Part shown: piece by piece, positions 1 through 11,600 of the stretch
Numbering within the stretch: the stretch's first letter is position 1
How the letters are laid out: each line of letters begins with the position of its first letter
Source: Sphagnum compactum
Taxonomy: Eukaryota > Bryophyta > Sphagnopsida > Sphagnales
Length of the DNA: 64,000 nt
Reading direction: 5' to 3'
Assembly: GCA_965153455.1 (NCBI GenBank)
Contig: OZ234493.1
Coordinates: 16,668,213-16,732,212, forward strand
The notes under the pieces: generated by a model
What the model saw: only the letters and a program-made list of their open reading frames with translations
Database searches by the model: none
Told to the model about the DNA's origin: nothing
Program-made: the position numbers and the translations under genes

Positions 1-780
1 TTTGGTTCAAGAACATCAACTTTGTCAAGGTCCTCCAAGGCTCTTTGAAAGTCATGCAACATCTTTTTGACATTTCCACAAATCTTCAAAGTGGTTACAT
101 TGCTTGGCGCAAGAACATCACCCTTGTGAAGGTCCTCCAATGTTCTTTGATACTCATCCAACATCTTTTTAACCTTTGCACGAATTCGCAAAATGAATGC
201 ATTGTTTGGTTGAAGAATATCAACCTTGTCAATGTTCTCCGAAGCTCCTTGATAGTCATTTGACATCTCTTTTACATTTTCATGAGTCTTCGAAGTGATT
301 GCATTGTTTTGTTCAAGAACATCAACCTTGTCGAACTCCTCCAAAGCTCCTTGATAATCATTCAACATTCTTTTGACCTTTGCACGAGTTCACAAAGTGA
401 ATGCATCGTTTGGTTTAAGAACATGAACCTTGTCAAGGTCCTTGAAAACTTTTTCATAATTGTTTAACACATGTTTGACATAATAATAAAAATCCCTAAA
501 ATATGTGCAATGCTTGGTTTAATAACATCATGTTTGTCAAAGTGTTCAAAAGTGTTTTCATCTTCCTTGAAAACCTTTTTTTTCATATGCACAAGTTCTT
601 AAACTTAATGCACTTTTGGTTCATTGAACATAAACCTTGTCAAGGTTTTTCAAGGCTACTTGATAATCTTTCAACACCTTTTTTTCGCGTTTTTCACATG
701 TGTTATTTAAATGATTCCATTGTTTGATTCATGAACACTAGCCTTGTGAAGGTCATCCATCGTTTTTTCATAAGCATTTC
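1..780 (-). pseudogene. Tetratricopeptide-repeat (TPR) protein gene, partial and decayed
   Basis: Translated on the minus strand, the left edge reads as a chain of 34-residue TPR units with the recurring core ALEDLDKVDVLEP followed by NNAF-like residues; Ala, the Leu/Tyr positions of helix A and the Pro ending helix B fit the TPR pattern. From about 479 down to 1 one frame is open except for a single TGA at 390-392. Further upstream (480-780) the same units continue but need frame changes and contain several stops, so the N-terminal part is degenerate. TPR proteins are protein-interaction scaffolds; no other domain is visible, so the partner or process cannot be named. The gene continues beyond the left edge, where a functional C-terminal part could lie. 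Plus-strand ORFs here are only shadows of the repeat. Certain as TPR-like coding sequence; less certain whether it is dead or has an intron. Confidence 0.8.
11..750 (-). repeat. 102-bp tandem repeat array encoding TPR units
   Basis: The marker GAACATCAAC and its variants start at 11, 113, 215, 317 and 419, a period of exactly 102 bp, which is 34 codons. Less regular copies follow near 523, 626 and 733, where small insertions and deletions disturb the spacing. The first five units keep one reading frame on the minus strand, so the array grew by whole-TPR duplication. Confidence 0.9.
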
Positions 781-806
781 ATTTGTCAAGAACATGAAAT
801 AATGGA

Positions 807-830
807 ATATATATATATATATATATATAT
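807..830. repeat. (AT)n microsatellite
   Basis: An uninterrupted run of about 12 AT dinucleotides just upstream (minus-strand sense) of the decayed TPR array. Confidence 0.95.
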
Positions 831-1980
831 TGAACATGAAACAAAATAATTGTGATAGAGATTTTTTTGGGGGATATTCCACCAACCTATGCCACCTTAC
901 TTTCGTATAGATTTGAAATGTAATCATTACTTACACAATGATTAGGATACATAATTCTTATCATTGATGATTATTCCACTTAGTTTAAAGAATGTTATTT
1001 GGTAATAAACATTTCATTACATTATGCAATTTGTTCAATTCAATAAATGTAGATAAAAGATGTGCGTCCACATCAATATATATTTTTCCACTTTTTGATG
1101 GAGCTAAGGTGGCAAGCATTCTTAGGCAAAATTTGATTTAACTAATAACATTGTTTCAAGGAACTTTTAATTGTTGCAAAACTATTTTGAATAGCTAGCT
1201 AATGCGAGTTCAATTTTGTTCAAATTAAACTTTTTAATATAATCCCGTTTGAAACCTAAAAATATCGTATTCATGTTTTAGTTATCCACTCATTCCATTC
1301 ATCACAACCTTCATACCTTTCACATCCTTGATTAAGAACACAAACTTAGTTTTGACGTTGCAAGACATATTGAGTTCAAGATGATAAAAGTTTGTGTGTG
1401 AAACACATACCTACAAGTTTTGAGAAGTTGCAAAAGATGTGATGTTCAAATGACCTTGATAGTTTTTGTTGTCTTTTAGCATTGGTTGCTAGCCCAATGA
1501 AATGCATGTGAACGCTGTAGCAATCAAGAAAAACACCAAGTTAACCCACCTTAATAGAAAATCATGGTAGATGAGCATTTGTGCAAATTTGAATCATTAT
1601 AGAATCGTTACTTGAGGTCAAATATTCATAACATTACTAATGCGTTCAAGGACATGGAACCAAAGTTTTGGTGTTTGAGACCTACCAAGTTTGACATAAA
1701 AGACGTGATTATATGTGAAAAGCATTTGCACGCGGTGATTGAATGATGAACACTTCTCTTGTTGTTGCGTTGAGCCACAAAGCCGTATAAACATATGTGA
1801 AGAGATTGATGGCAATAGTGCAAGAAGGGAACCAACCTCGATAAAAGTTTGTAGCAAACTCGCGATTGCAAATTTGAGCCAAGGGAGAATTAGTACATTG
1901 GATTCCTTGCATTTATGCCGGACTCATGAACATCTTGGAAGGTGTTTCTGATTAGAGGTTGAGAGAAAGGATCCAAGTGG
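831..1980. other. AT-rich intergenic DNA
   Basis: I see no supported gene, RNA or clear repeat here. Short open frames around 1618-1951 overlap each other on both strands and have no recognisable motif. Confidence 0.6.
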
Positions 1981-2700
1981 TCCTTCTAGGATGGTGCAAA
2001 CCGTGTGCCACAATTTAGGCTGGTTAAAGGTTTCTGTGCTACCCGCTCAGAACTTTACTCCGGAATATATTATTGCAGCTGGATGCTTTTCTGTCTTTTC
2101 TCTTGTCGTCTTGTGCTTTCACATTGCTCAAGATTGGAAGTCTTTAATAAAGCAATGCAGTCTGTGCGTGAGTACTAGACCTGCAACTTCCTGTGATCAC
2201 TGATTTTTCTGGCTATAAGATAATGGATGCAAGTGGTCATTGATGGATTGCACCGTCCATGTGTCAGCAAAGAAAAGTAAGGCCGGTTAGCAATCCTGAG
2301 TCGGAACTTTCCTCTTGTATAGAGTATATCAACTTGTTGCTTTGTGTAGCTTTTTCTTCCCCTCATTACCTGCCGGGAAACATTGTTCATAATTTCATTT
2401 ACCATAAAGTCATGGCACGTGCCCCATGTTGGTGCTTGGCCCCAAACTTGAGCATGTGTAGGTTTTAGACTTGAAAATTTTCCTGTGACCGGTGGTTTTC
2501 AGGCATTACAGAATCGATGGATTTGGTCATTGTTTGATAATGCACAACCTGAGTCAGCAGATATAGTTGGGGTTGTTAGAGCTGGAACTAGTGAAATTGT
2601 TGTGGCTGAAATTCGCCATTTTGCTATAAATGAAAGTCCCAAGCAACATGGTCCAGGGAACTTTTTGAAAAAATCCTAAAAAAATTGTCACATTTTCAGG
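1981..2700 (+). other. Possible exon relics of an unidentified gene
   Basis: Two plus-strand stretches look more protein-like than their surroundings: 1991-2203, with a hydrophobic segment near its middle (residues about 28-45), and 2500-2679, preceded by a TTTTCAG acceptor-like site and reading ALQNRWIWSLFDN followed by an acidic and then a hydrophobic segment. I do not recognise either. They might be exons of one gene or captured fragments; there is no start, no matching splice donor that I can defend, and no homologous family that I can name. Confidence 0.25.
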
Positions 2701-3369
2701 AATAAGAGAGTTATGAAATAGCCAAAACAAAAAAAATTGAAGGATTTGGGCAGATTTTTAACTTTCTTCTTTTGAAATCCCCATATTTAGTTAATAGGTT
2801 CTATTGCTTTGCCAACATGTAATAAGATTGTCATAATTTTTACTTCTTTATTTGTCTTGTAATCAGACCTGACTAAATCCTCCTGTGGCTGATTGCCTGT
2901 TTTGATGCGACATGAGAAAACTGAAAAAAAGGAACAGCGGCTGGACCCTCTGAATTGATCGTTTGTGAGCAAAGAAGACTTATCGGCCCTTTTGAAGTGC
3001 TCCCCAAGTAAAGTGGCCCACTTGAGAACTTGCCTTTGGCATGCATACAATATACTAAGGCAACAGAAATGGTTTGCTGACATGTGAGCTGTTGAATCTT
3101 CATCACATGCTCACTGGTCATGCCTGTAATGGAGTTGGGCATACGTTAGAGAAATCGGTAAATTCAGGGGGAGTTTCACAGGGTGTGTCATACCCTATTC
3201 ATTTTTTCGCCTTGAGTTCCAGCGCTCCATAAAGTCCCTGACTGTGGTCGGTTTTGGAAAAAGACGGGCTGGGAAGGGGTTGCCCACGTGGGTGCGCATT
3301 TAACTGGCTTAAAATGGGGTGGACAGTCCAAGACTGGCTTGAACAGGTGGACAGTCTAAGAAGTTGAAA
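2701..3369. other. Intergenic DNA, nothing recognised
   Basis: No supported gene. Composition becomes less AT-rich toward 3200. Overlapping minus-strand frames at 2787-3142 show no motif. Confidence 0.5.
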
Positions 3370-3770
3370 ATATCAACTTTTGGATTGGGGAGGGGAGGCG
3401 AGGGTGTCGGGGGAGGCATTTTTGGGATTTGGACGGTGGGTGAGGGGATTTGGGTGCGATTTTTTCTTTCCTGAAGGATGGGTGGGTTAGGGGTTTAGGA
3501 GGGTCATGATTTTATTTTATTTTAAGTTTTTTTCTTGGAGGGGGGTGAGGGGGTGGGGTTCTAGGGGTCTTAATAGGTGGAGGTGGGAAAGGGTTTTTTT
3601 TTTCCCAGAGTGGGTGGGTTGGAGCCTTTAAATATTTATTTTTCGTTGTTGGAGGTGTAGGGGATACTTGGATTTATCCCAAATTTTGTATTTTTTTAGT
3701 AATTGGTTGTGAGTTCATGTTCTAGGGTTTAGAGTTAAGGGGGTTGGGGGAGGTTTTCATTTGATGCCCC
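3370..3770 (+). other. G-rich strand-asymmetric tract with G-quadruplex motifs
   Basis: About 400 bp in which G greatly exceeds C on the plus strand. At about 3389-3415 runs of GGGG, GGGG, GGG and GGGGG are separated by short loops, and at about 3538-3570 runs GGGGGG, GGGGG, GGGG, GGGG occur with loops of 1-5 bases; both satisfy the usual intramolecular quadruplex pattern. No open frame crosses the tract. It could be a decayed G-rich minisatellite or a regulatory tract; the sequence alone cannot tell. Confidence 0.75.
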
Positions 3771-4959
3771 TGTGCTAAGTGCATTGGAGATCATTGGAAA
3801 TTTGAGAAGAAAGAAAGTAGGATCATTTCTAAAAGTAGCACTATTTCATTCAGAAACAGAGGTCAAGAGTGTGGTATTCAGATTGGTTGATATCTAGCAT
3901 CAACCTGCACCAAAAGAACTTTCTTTTTGAGCATCAATGTTCCTCACAATCATGTTGCAACTTAATGTGGTTGCTCTCAATATTTGACATCAGCTGTTGA
4001 TTTTCTGGTGTTGATTTAAGGCTTTCATCTTGTTAAGCTCCTGAGTCTCAAATTTGAAATGCACCTCATCAAAGTCTTCCTTCACAAAGGTCCCTTTTGC
4101 AGTGTCTTGCTCACAGACCATTGCTATTAACTTGCTTTAGATCTCACTGAGCTCATAATTCTTTATATCTGAAGATTTTTGCATAACTAACATGTCTTCT
4201 GGCAACACCATGATTTTTATATTAATTATGCTGCTCATGATATTGAATTGTTTAGTCAATTGTACAACTTCAATGTTTGCATTTGTGATAGCCTTTTTCT
4301 TCATGTCCACTATCAAGATTTCTATTAGATGTGAAATATGGGTGTCCTAGGTTTTTATATTGCAATGAAGAGCTATGACCTTAAACAACTAAGCTTCATT
4401 TTGCTGTTGGAGTACACTGGAGTTACATTGGGATATTTTTGCGTTGCTTAGTTTTTGATATCAAAGTCGTATTTCCATGACTGTGGGAGTCCTTCATGGT
4501 CACCACTGGTGCCACTCAAACTTTAACGTCCATGGATGTGGCACCTCCCAACTGGGGCTTGGGTGAAGCATACCAAGGATCCCAAGTACTGTGGAAATCC
4601 TACCAAATAATTATTTCCCACACTGTTTGACACTTTCTTTATGGCACAATACATAGAGATTAAATCATTCAGGCTGCAAGACTTTTCAGATTACCAGCTT
4701 ACAAAAAGCATATTGCTTTAGACGGTGGGTGGAAAATTTCGACCCATCTATTTAGCAGATTGGGACAACCCATGTCTGTGTGTAAAGATTTGGAGGAGAA
4801 GATTTCTGAAGGGATCTATCATGAGAAGAAGCTCTTGCAGTTTGACATAAAAGCAGCCAGAGGATGCTAGAATTTGGGATTCAACATATGCTGGAAAACC
4901 AAGGATAGGATTTTTCAAAATGTAGAATCATTTGAAAAATGACATAAATGGTATGCTGC
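3771..4959. other. Intergenic DNA, nothing recognised
   Basis: No open frame of interest on either strand, no recognisable RNA gene or terminal repeat. Confidence 0.5.
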
Positions 4960-5440
4960 AATCTCCCTTTATCTTCTCCCCTGAACAACTGCCTTTTCCT
5001 GCTTTGAGTTCCCAACTATGAAAAAAAAACCTTATTTTCCTTGCAAGGTGTTGGAGGCAAATATGGTAGACAGGGAAGATGCATTCAAGTCCCTTCCCCT
5101 CTTGCTCAAAAGAAAAGCCTTATTTTCTCTGCTAGATGACAGCTGCTAAAATGTACACAGGGGAATTGCATTTTATAAGCATGGCCTTCTTCAAGAGCTT
5201 TCCCCTCTTCAGACATCGCACTTCAAAAAAATCTTTATTTTCCCTGAAAGGTGATCGGAACAAAAATGTACAAAAGGAAATTTCATTTTGTTCCCAGGGT
5301 CTTCACCAATTTTCCCCCGCTTCAGCTTCAATACTGCGTAAAAACCCTCCCTTTCCCCTAAATGGAAAAAGAATAGGGAGTTTGCATTTCCCATTCAACT
5401 GCAAAGGGGATTCCTTGAGATTCTCAGATTTTCAAACAGA
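4960..5440 (+). repeat. Degenerate ~110-bp tandem repeat, 3-4 copies
   Basis: Units begin near 5031, 5118 and 5231 with CTTATTTTCC-like sequence, continue through a GTACA or GTAGACA motif and a GCATT/TTTCATT motif, and end with a CTTCCCCTCTT-like pyrimidine tract. A partial unit precedes (about 4965) and another follows (about 5343). Unit lengths differ by 10-30 bp. The 111-codon ORF at 5136-5471 simply crosses the repeats and is not a convincing gene. Confidence 0.6.
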
Positions 5441-5567
5441 GGATCCCCCACAAATTTTTTGTGTTGGGTGACCCAGCACCCACACTGGTAGCATGGTAAG
5501 AACCCAAATTTTCATTTAAGTTGCTTCCGAATATTACAGGTGCCCATGCTTAGGTTAAAATAAGGTC

Positions 5568-6517
5568 TGTGAGATCAAATCTAAGATTTTTTGGGCTTAA
5601 TACGGTCACTAATTGGCCTCGCTAAAAAAGGTGCAGGTATCAGTGGTAGGAGTTGGTTCACCCTGGCCGTGAGGTGTGTAAGATGAAGGTCGAGCTTGAG
5701 TCGCAATCATTGACCCTGACTTGACCCGCCCAAGACTAGTGAACATCTGACCCCAGCAGATTCAACGTTTGGCTTTCAAAGCAATTAAACATTCTAGGAA
5801 ATTTCCATGTAGAGGAACTTTGAACTAGGTGCCAGCAAAATGCAAACATTTGAAGTGTAGATGTCTAAAATTCCCGCGCATTGGCGATTTGGACATCTGC
5901 AGCCCAAGTTATGGGCAAAAGAAGGGCCGGGAGTCAAACTGACAGTTTGACTCGATCACTAAAAGTCGAGAATCGACCCTTTCCCGATGTCGCCTGAAGG
6001 AGTGCGACATGGCGTTGCAAAGCCCTCGAAGAGGGCTACAACATTGGTTCAGACCTTGATTCGATCGGAGGTCGAAGCCGAGAGATATGAGCTCCCAAAG
6101 TTCCAGGACTCCAACCCGGGACAATTTCGGGACTGCAACTTGGGAGTCCCAGGAAAAAGTGCCATTCGGATGTAGCCTTGGCGGAGAGCTGCAGAGTATA
6201 CTATATGGGGGAAGGTGGTGGCTTCCCCCGAGTCCGGGTCGTGGTGAGTCTTGTGTGTCCAAGTGCCCGTGGCTTGTCCCAACACCAAAGGGTGTCCCGA
6301 ATGCTAAACTAACCTCGTGTGGTTGGTTTTTGGATGCAGATTCACACAAGCTAAGCTAGTCCCTCTTCCTAGTCTAATCCCTGGGCTCCCAATTCGACCC
6401 TCTATCCCTTTTTAGAGTTGGAAGTCGGGAGCGTGCCTCTAAGTCTCAACTTTCCGCAACTTGACTTTGTGAAACCTTCAAGTGGGTTTCACCCCGTGAC
6501 TTAGGAGCGCGTCACAT
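5568..6517 (-). mobile_element. Probable solo LTR or LTR fragment
   Basis: A CpG-richer block that stands out from AT-rich flanks. Read on the minus strand it would begin TGTGACGCGCTCC at 6517 and could end in CTCACA at 5568, giving TG...CA termini over about 950 bp, a usual length for a plant Ty3/gypsy LTR. A TATA-like element lies near 6188-6195 on this strand. I could not find a matching 5-bp target duplication (AGGTC on the left, TCATG on the right), so the left boundary is uncertain and the block may be truncated. Overlapping frames of 60-146 codons on both strands share no motif and are not called as genes. Confidence 0.45.
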
Positions 6518-7072
6518 CATGTTTTCTTTTCACCTTTAATGTAACATTGGAAATTTTGATCGTATTATATATGCAATGATGGGACTCTTAGTAATTGCTC
6601 TTCTAGTAGTGGTTATTAAAAAAAATTGTTATATTTGATATCAATATACTCATTTGGACAAATTATTCCAACTCAGAATACTAATCTAGGGCATGATTAA
6701 AGTTATCATACATTTGAAACAAGTTGAAAATTTCAATCTTGAGCCCTTTATTTTAAATATGTCAAGTGGGAATATTTAACCTCTTTAAAAACTTATTATA
6801 ATATATGGTGTATGATGAATAATCTTAATATCGTAATGAAAAATCAAGAATGCATTGGGGGAAATTTCAATTTAGTTTCCAAGAAAGGTTATAATAAAAT
6901 AATTCATTAATAATTTACAGATCATGGAAAGTATTGAAAATCTCATTAAAATGGATTGTAAAATGGATTTGTCTCAATTGAACTTAAATGTACAACTAAT
7001 CGGATGGATTAAGCTATAAAAAGATATTGAAACAAACTTTTGGTTGCATGGTTCTCTTTGGATATTCCTTTG
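6518..7072. other. AT-rich intergenic DNA
   Basis: Nothing recognised; strongly AT-rich, no sizeable frame. Confidence 0.6.
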
Positions 7073-7080
7073 TTTTGTAG

Positions 7081-7183
7081 GTTGATGAACAATAATAACT
7101 TCAATGGTGATTTTCTTAATGTACCATCAACACTTCAAATTTTGGACATATCTAAAAATCACATGTTGCACGCTTTAACTTGA
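7081..7183 (+). pseudogene. Leucine-rich-repeat exon relic
   Basis: After a pyrimidine tract and a TTTTGTAG acceptor at 7073-7080 the plus strand reads LMNNNNFNGDF and then LQILDISKN before a TGA at 7181-7183. This is the plant extracellular LRR consensus (L..N.F.G followed by LQ.LD.S.N), as in LRR receptor-like kinases. Only about one and a half repeats are present; no signal peptide, transmembrane segment or kinase domain is near, so this is a stranded exon fragment rather than a gene. Confidence 0.6.
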
Positions 7184-7634
7184 ATATAACCTACTAGGAT
7201 GGGATATTTGTTATTTCCCACAATAATAAGTTTGCAAAAATGCATAAAAGTCTATCTTTTTAATATACATAATGTGCTTTCAATCAAGCCAGAATCTTGT
7301 TATGTCCAAATGTGTATTAAAACCACTTGGTTATCAGGGTCATTATAATCCCTTAGGAATTTAATCATGTTAATTTCAATTTGCACTTCATCAAATTTAT
7401 CTGAACCACTATGTTTTGGTGCAAGCACATAAAAATTAATACAAAATATGAATATTATTATTCTTGCTTGAGTAATTTATTATTCACAATGAATAATTAC
7501 TGTAAACAAAATATCAACCAGTAGGTTCAAATTAATTTTAGTGGGATTGGGGGTGTTTAACCTTCAACTATGTACATAAACAATGTGAAACATCTTTTAG
7601 TAATTGGATCGGACACAACATGTGTGGGGATTAC
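7184..7634. other. AT-rich intergenic DNA
   Basis: Nothing recognised between the LRR relic and the gypsy relic; may include the lost upstream part of the retroelement. Confidence 0.5.
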
Positions 7635-8670
7635 CATCTAGTGAATAAATGGACCCATTTGGACAAATATGTCATGCCTATACTAGAGGAGATTTTTGAT
7701 GGCCTTGGTCAAGCCAAGGTTTTCAATACCTTGGATTGAGGTCTGGCTACCATCAATTGCCACTGAAGGAGGGTGATAAGGTCAAAACAACATTTTGGGG
7801 AATCAATCATCATAGGAAGGATTGTTTGTATAAATGGAAGTTTTTGCCATTCTGTTTGAAGAACATCTTTACAAAGTTTAAAAGGGTTGTGGATCAAAAA
7901 TGTTAGCAGGTTTTGGTTTTTCTAAGTCCTACGTCCATAACATTATTGTTTTTAGCCTAACCCTAGGACGTCGCATGCATCATTTGTAAGAGGTGTTTGG
8001 AAGACTTAAACAACATAACCTTAGGCTTCATTTACACAATTGCTGATTCTTTCATACTCAAGTGGAATATCTAGGTCATATGATTTATCAAAGTGGATTA
8101 AAGGTTCAAAAGGCCAAGGTTAAGGTTATTTCACAAGTTCCCCAACCTACAAATGTGAATTGGTTATGAACTTTTATAGGCTTTTGTAACTACTACCGAA
8201 AGTTTGTGAAAGGTTTTACTAGCATAGCCAAACCTATGATGTAATTAACACAAATTGATTGGGAATTCATTTGGGGTGGTGAAGCACAAAAGTAAAATTT
8301 CAAGAATTGAAAGCCATCCAAGGATGACCATTTCAATTACACATTAATTGAAATAGTTTAAGGTTGGGGGTTATACTTACCTAATTTGATGATGATGGTT
8401 GAAATGTGGTGGCATATGTCAATTGGTTCAATGATAAGACCAAGGCCAAATACAACTCATGTGAAGGGGAGTGCTTTGTAATTGTTTGGGATGTGTGTTC
8501 ATTTAGATGTTATCTTTATGGTAGCCCAATCATTTTGATTACTAATCACCAATTATTCAAATTTTTGATGGAGTTAGATCAACTCATACGAAAGTTAACC
8601 AGGTGATATTAGAAGAAATTTGAAAATCAACGATTGAATTTGTGATTCATTTGTAATCATAATGGACACA
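7635..8670 (+). pseudogene. Ty3/gypsy reverse transcriptase-RNase H relic
   Basis: Changing frame as needed, the plus strand gives the RT core in order: DKYVMPILEEIFDGLGQAKV, then FNTLD and GYHQLPLKEGDKVKTTFWGI (7710-7800), a KWKFLPFCLKN block (7835-7870), the catalytic region (about 7920-7960), VEYLGHMIYQSGLKVQKAKV (8060-8125), then NYYRKFVKGF and IAKP (8185-8240). An RNase H part follows (8406-8606) with AKYNSCEGEC and FRCYLYGSPIILITNHQ. This order is diagnostic for Ty3/gypsy pol. The catalytic Y-x-D-D is replaced by YVHN, and there are several stops and frameshifts, so it is dead. Protease, integrase and LTRs are not visible next to it; the LTR-like block at 5568-6517 lies in the opposite orientation and need not belong to it. 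Confidence 0.9.
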
Positions 8671-8699
8671 TGCAACTATAAATAATCTAGTTGCTTCAT

Positions 8700-11600
8700 A
8701 TAAGAGCCATAAGATAATTAGTCACAAAAGACATGGTCATGAAGTTAAAAGTGTAGTCACAAACCTTATGACTAGGCCATATTTTTCATCTTTTGTCATG
8801 GATGATCTTTAATATGACATGAAACCCCATTTTGTAATTGCATTTGTGACTACATTTGGAATAGTCACATGCTACCAAATGTCCCATTGATGGGTGGTTT
8901 GGATTTAACCATGTGGTAGTTTAAAGAGCTAATGGCCATAAAACATGTGGCAATTTTCCATTTGTTCAAGAAAGATATAATATAATTATAATAATTATAT
9001 ATTATAAGTATAATAACTAAATATCTTATTTAAATAAATAAAAATGTAATTATAATAATTACATATGTAGTACCTATCCTATTTATTACCTATTACCTAG
9101 CATAATTAATTAATATAAAAACATGATCACATATCCACACAATAAAATAATTAATTTACCTACTACCTATCCTACTTACTACCTTTACCAAATCTACTAA
9201 TTAATTAATGACCTAGTTTACATAGCCTAACTAGGTTTAACCTTCATACCCTAACCTACTAGCTATGCCTAGTAAACTAGCCTATTACTACCTATAGATA
9301 ATTTAGGCTAATTAATTAAATATGTAAGTTAGGCTACCAATGTACATAATCTTACCTAATTTAATTTAACCTATTAAGCTTACCTAATGTAATTTACCTA
9401 CTAAGTTACAATAACCTTTTTTAGCAACCTATTAGTTAATAAATTAATTTGTACACTTGGAATTGAAATATAAAAAATTTCACATGTCATTTAATCATTT
9501 AATTACACAATGCCAAAATGTGGTTTTTATGGTTAGGACATCTTGTGACTAATGCTTAAACATAGTGATCTAATTTTAAGTGGCCTTTAGTCATTATCAT
9601 CTTAATAACTATGGTCAAAATTATAACTACATCATTATATATATGATGATAATTGAAATTAAAAGTAATTATGACTAAAAATTGGTGTATTCATATTGAA
9701 CAATATTTTTGAAATAGTATAACCAAATTCACTTTAGTTTGAAATGGACCAACAAATGTTTAAATAATCTAGTTTAATTTACCATAACTTAAATTGACCT
9801 ATTTTAATACAATTTAACTTATTTTACTTCAATTTAAATTAATTAACATAATTTAATCTAATTTAGCCTAATGTAGCCTAATGTAACAATTTAATATAAT
9901 TTATCTTCATTAATTATCCTCATTTTAACCTAAAAATATATAAATAATTTTGTTTACATTACTTTAGCCAATTTTAGCTAATTTTAAAAAAACCAAATTA
10001 ACCAAATTGATTTAAAATAACCCAAATTTAACCAAGTTTAGCCTAAGTAGATTATATAAATAATATGTGTAAATAATCTAGTTTACCCTAGTTTAGCCAA
10101 TTTTAGCTAGTTTTTAAAAAAACCAAATTAACCAAATTGAAGAAAAATAACCAAAAATAATCCAAATTTAACCATGTTTAACCAAATTTAACCAAGTTTA
10201 ACATCGATACCCTGGTTTAGCCTAACTTATCCAAAATTTTCCAAGTTTAACTAAGTTTAATTTTAAAATAATCATGTTTAGCCAAATATAATTTCAATAT
10301 CATAATTTAGCCTATTTTTTAAAGTTTTGTCGAATTTAGCCAATTTAAAACTAAGGAACCATGTTTAGCCAAATTGAACCAAGTTTTGCTTAAGTAACCA
10401 TGTTTAGCCACAATACCCTATTTTACCCTAATTTATCCAAGTTTTGCCAAGTTCAATTAAATTTAACTTAAGTAACCATGTTTAACCAAATTTTGCCTCG
10501 GTATTGTAATTTAGCTTAATTTATCCAAATTTTGCCAAGTTCAACTTAAATAGCCATGTTTAGCCAAAATTTGTTTCAATACCTTTGTGTGGTCGAATGT
10601 ATATAAGTTTTGCCAAATGTAACTAGGTTCAACCTAAGTAACCAAATTTTGTTAAATTTTGCCAAGTTTAAGCAAAATGAACCTAAATAGCCATGTTTAG
10701 CTAATTTGGGCCAAGTTTTGCCTCTATATCGTAGTTTCACCTAATTTATTTAGGTTTTGCCAAGTTTATTTTCAATATATTAATTTAATCGAGTTTATTT
10801 AAGTTTTGCCAAATGGAACCATGTTTAACTGAAGTAGCTAAATTTTGCCAAATTTTGTTAAATCTAGCCAAGTTTCACTTAAATAACCATGTTTAGCCAA
10901 TTTTGCTAAGTTTTGCCAAGTTTCACCAAAATAATTATGTTTAACCATTTTTGTTAAGTTTTGCCAAATTTAATCTAAATAATCATGTTTAACCAAAATT
11001 TGCCAAGTTTAGCCAAATTTATCCAAAATAACTATGTTTAACCAAGTTTTGCCCAGTCTAACCAAGTTTAACTAAAATAACCATGTTTATTAAAATTTTG
11101 CTAAGTTTTGCCAAGTCTAACCATGTTCAACTAAAATAACCATGTTTAACCAAATTTTGCTAAATTTTTCCCAATCTAACCAAGTTTAACCAAAATAGCC
11201 ATCTTTAGCCAAGTTTTGAGAAATTTTGTCAATTCTAATCAAGTTTAACCAAAATAGGGCTCCATGTTTAGCCAAGTTTTGTTAAGGTTTGTCAAGTTTA
11301 ACCAAGTTTTGTTAAGTTTTGCCAAGTCTAACCAAAATAACCATGTTTAACCAAGTTTTGTTAAGTTTTGCTCAATTTTACCAGGTTCAATCTAAATAGA
11401 CATGTTTAGCCAAATTTTGTCAAATTTTGCCAAATTTATCTTAAATAATTATGTTTAATCAAGTTTTACCAAGTTTTTTCCAAGTTTTGCCTCAATACCT
11501 TGGTTTAGCTTAATTTATCTAAGTTTTGCCAAGTTTATCCTTAACACCTTAATTTAGCCAAATTTATCTAAATTTTGCTAAATATGATTCGATTTTGCCA

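Noticed and set aside
45-727. Plus-strand ORFs over the left-edge repeat
   Set aside because: They repeat only because the DNA repeats; the minus strand gives a recognisable TPR protein, so the plus frames are shadows.
5909-6359. Four overlapping ORFs of 62-146 codons
   Set aside because: They overlap on both strands within the CpG-rich LTR-like block and have no shared motif or start context.
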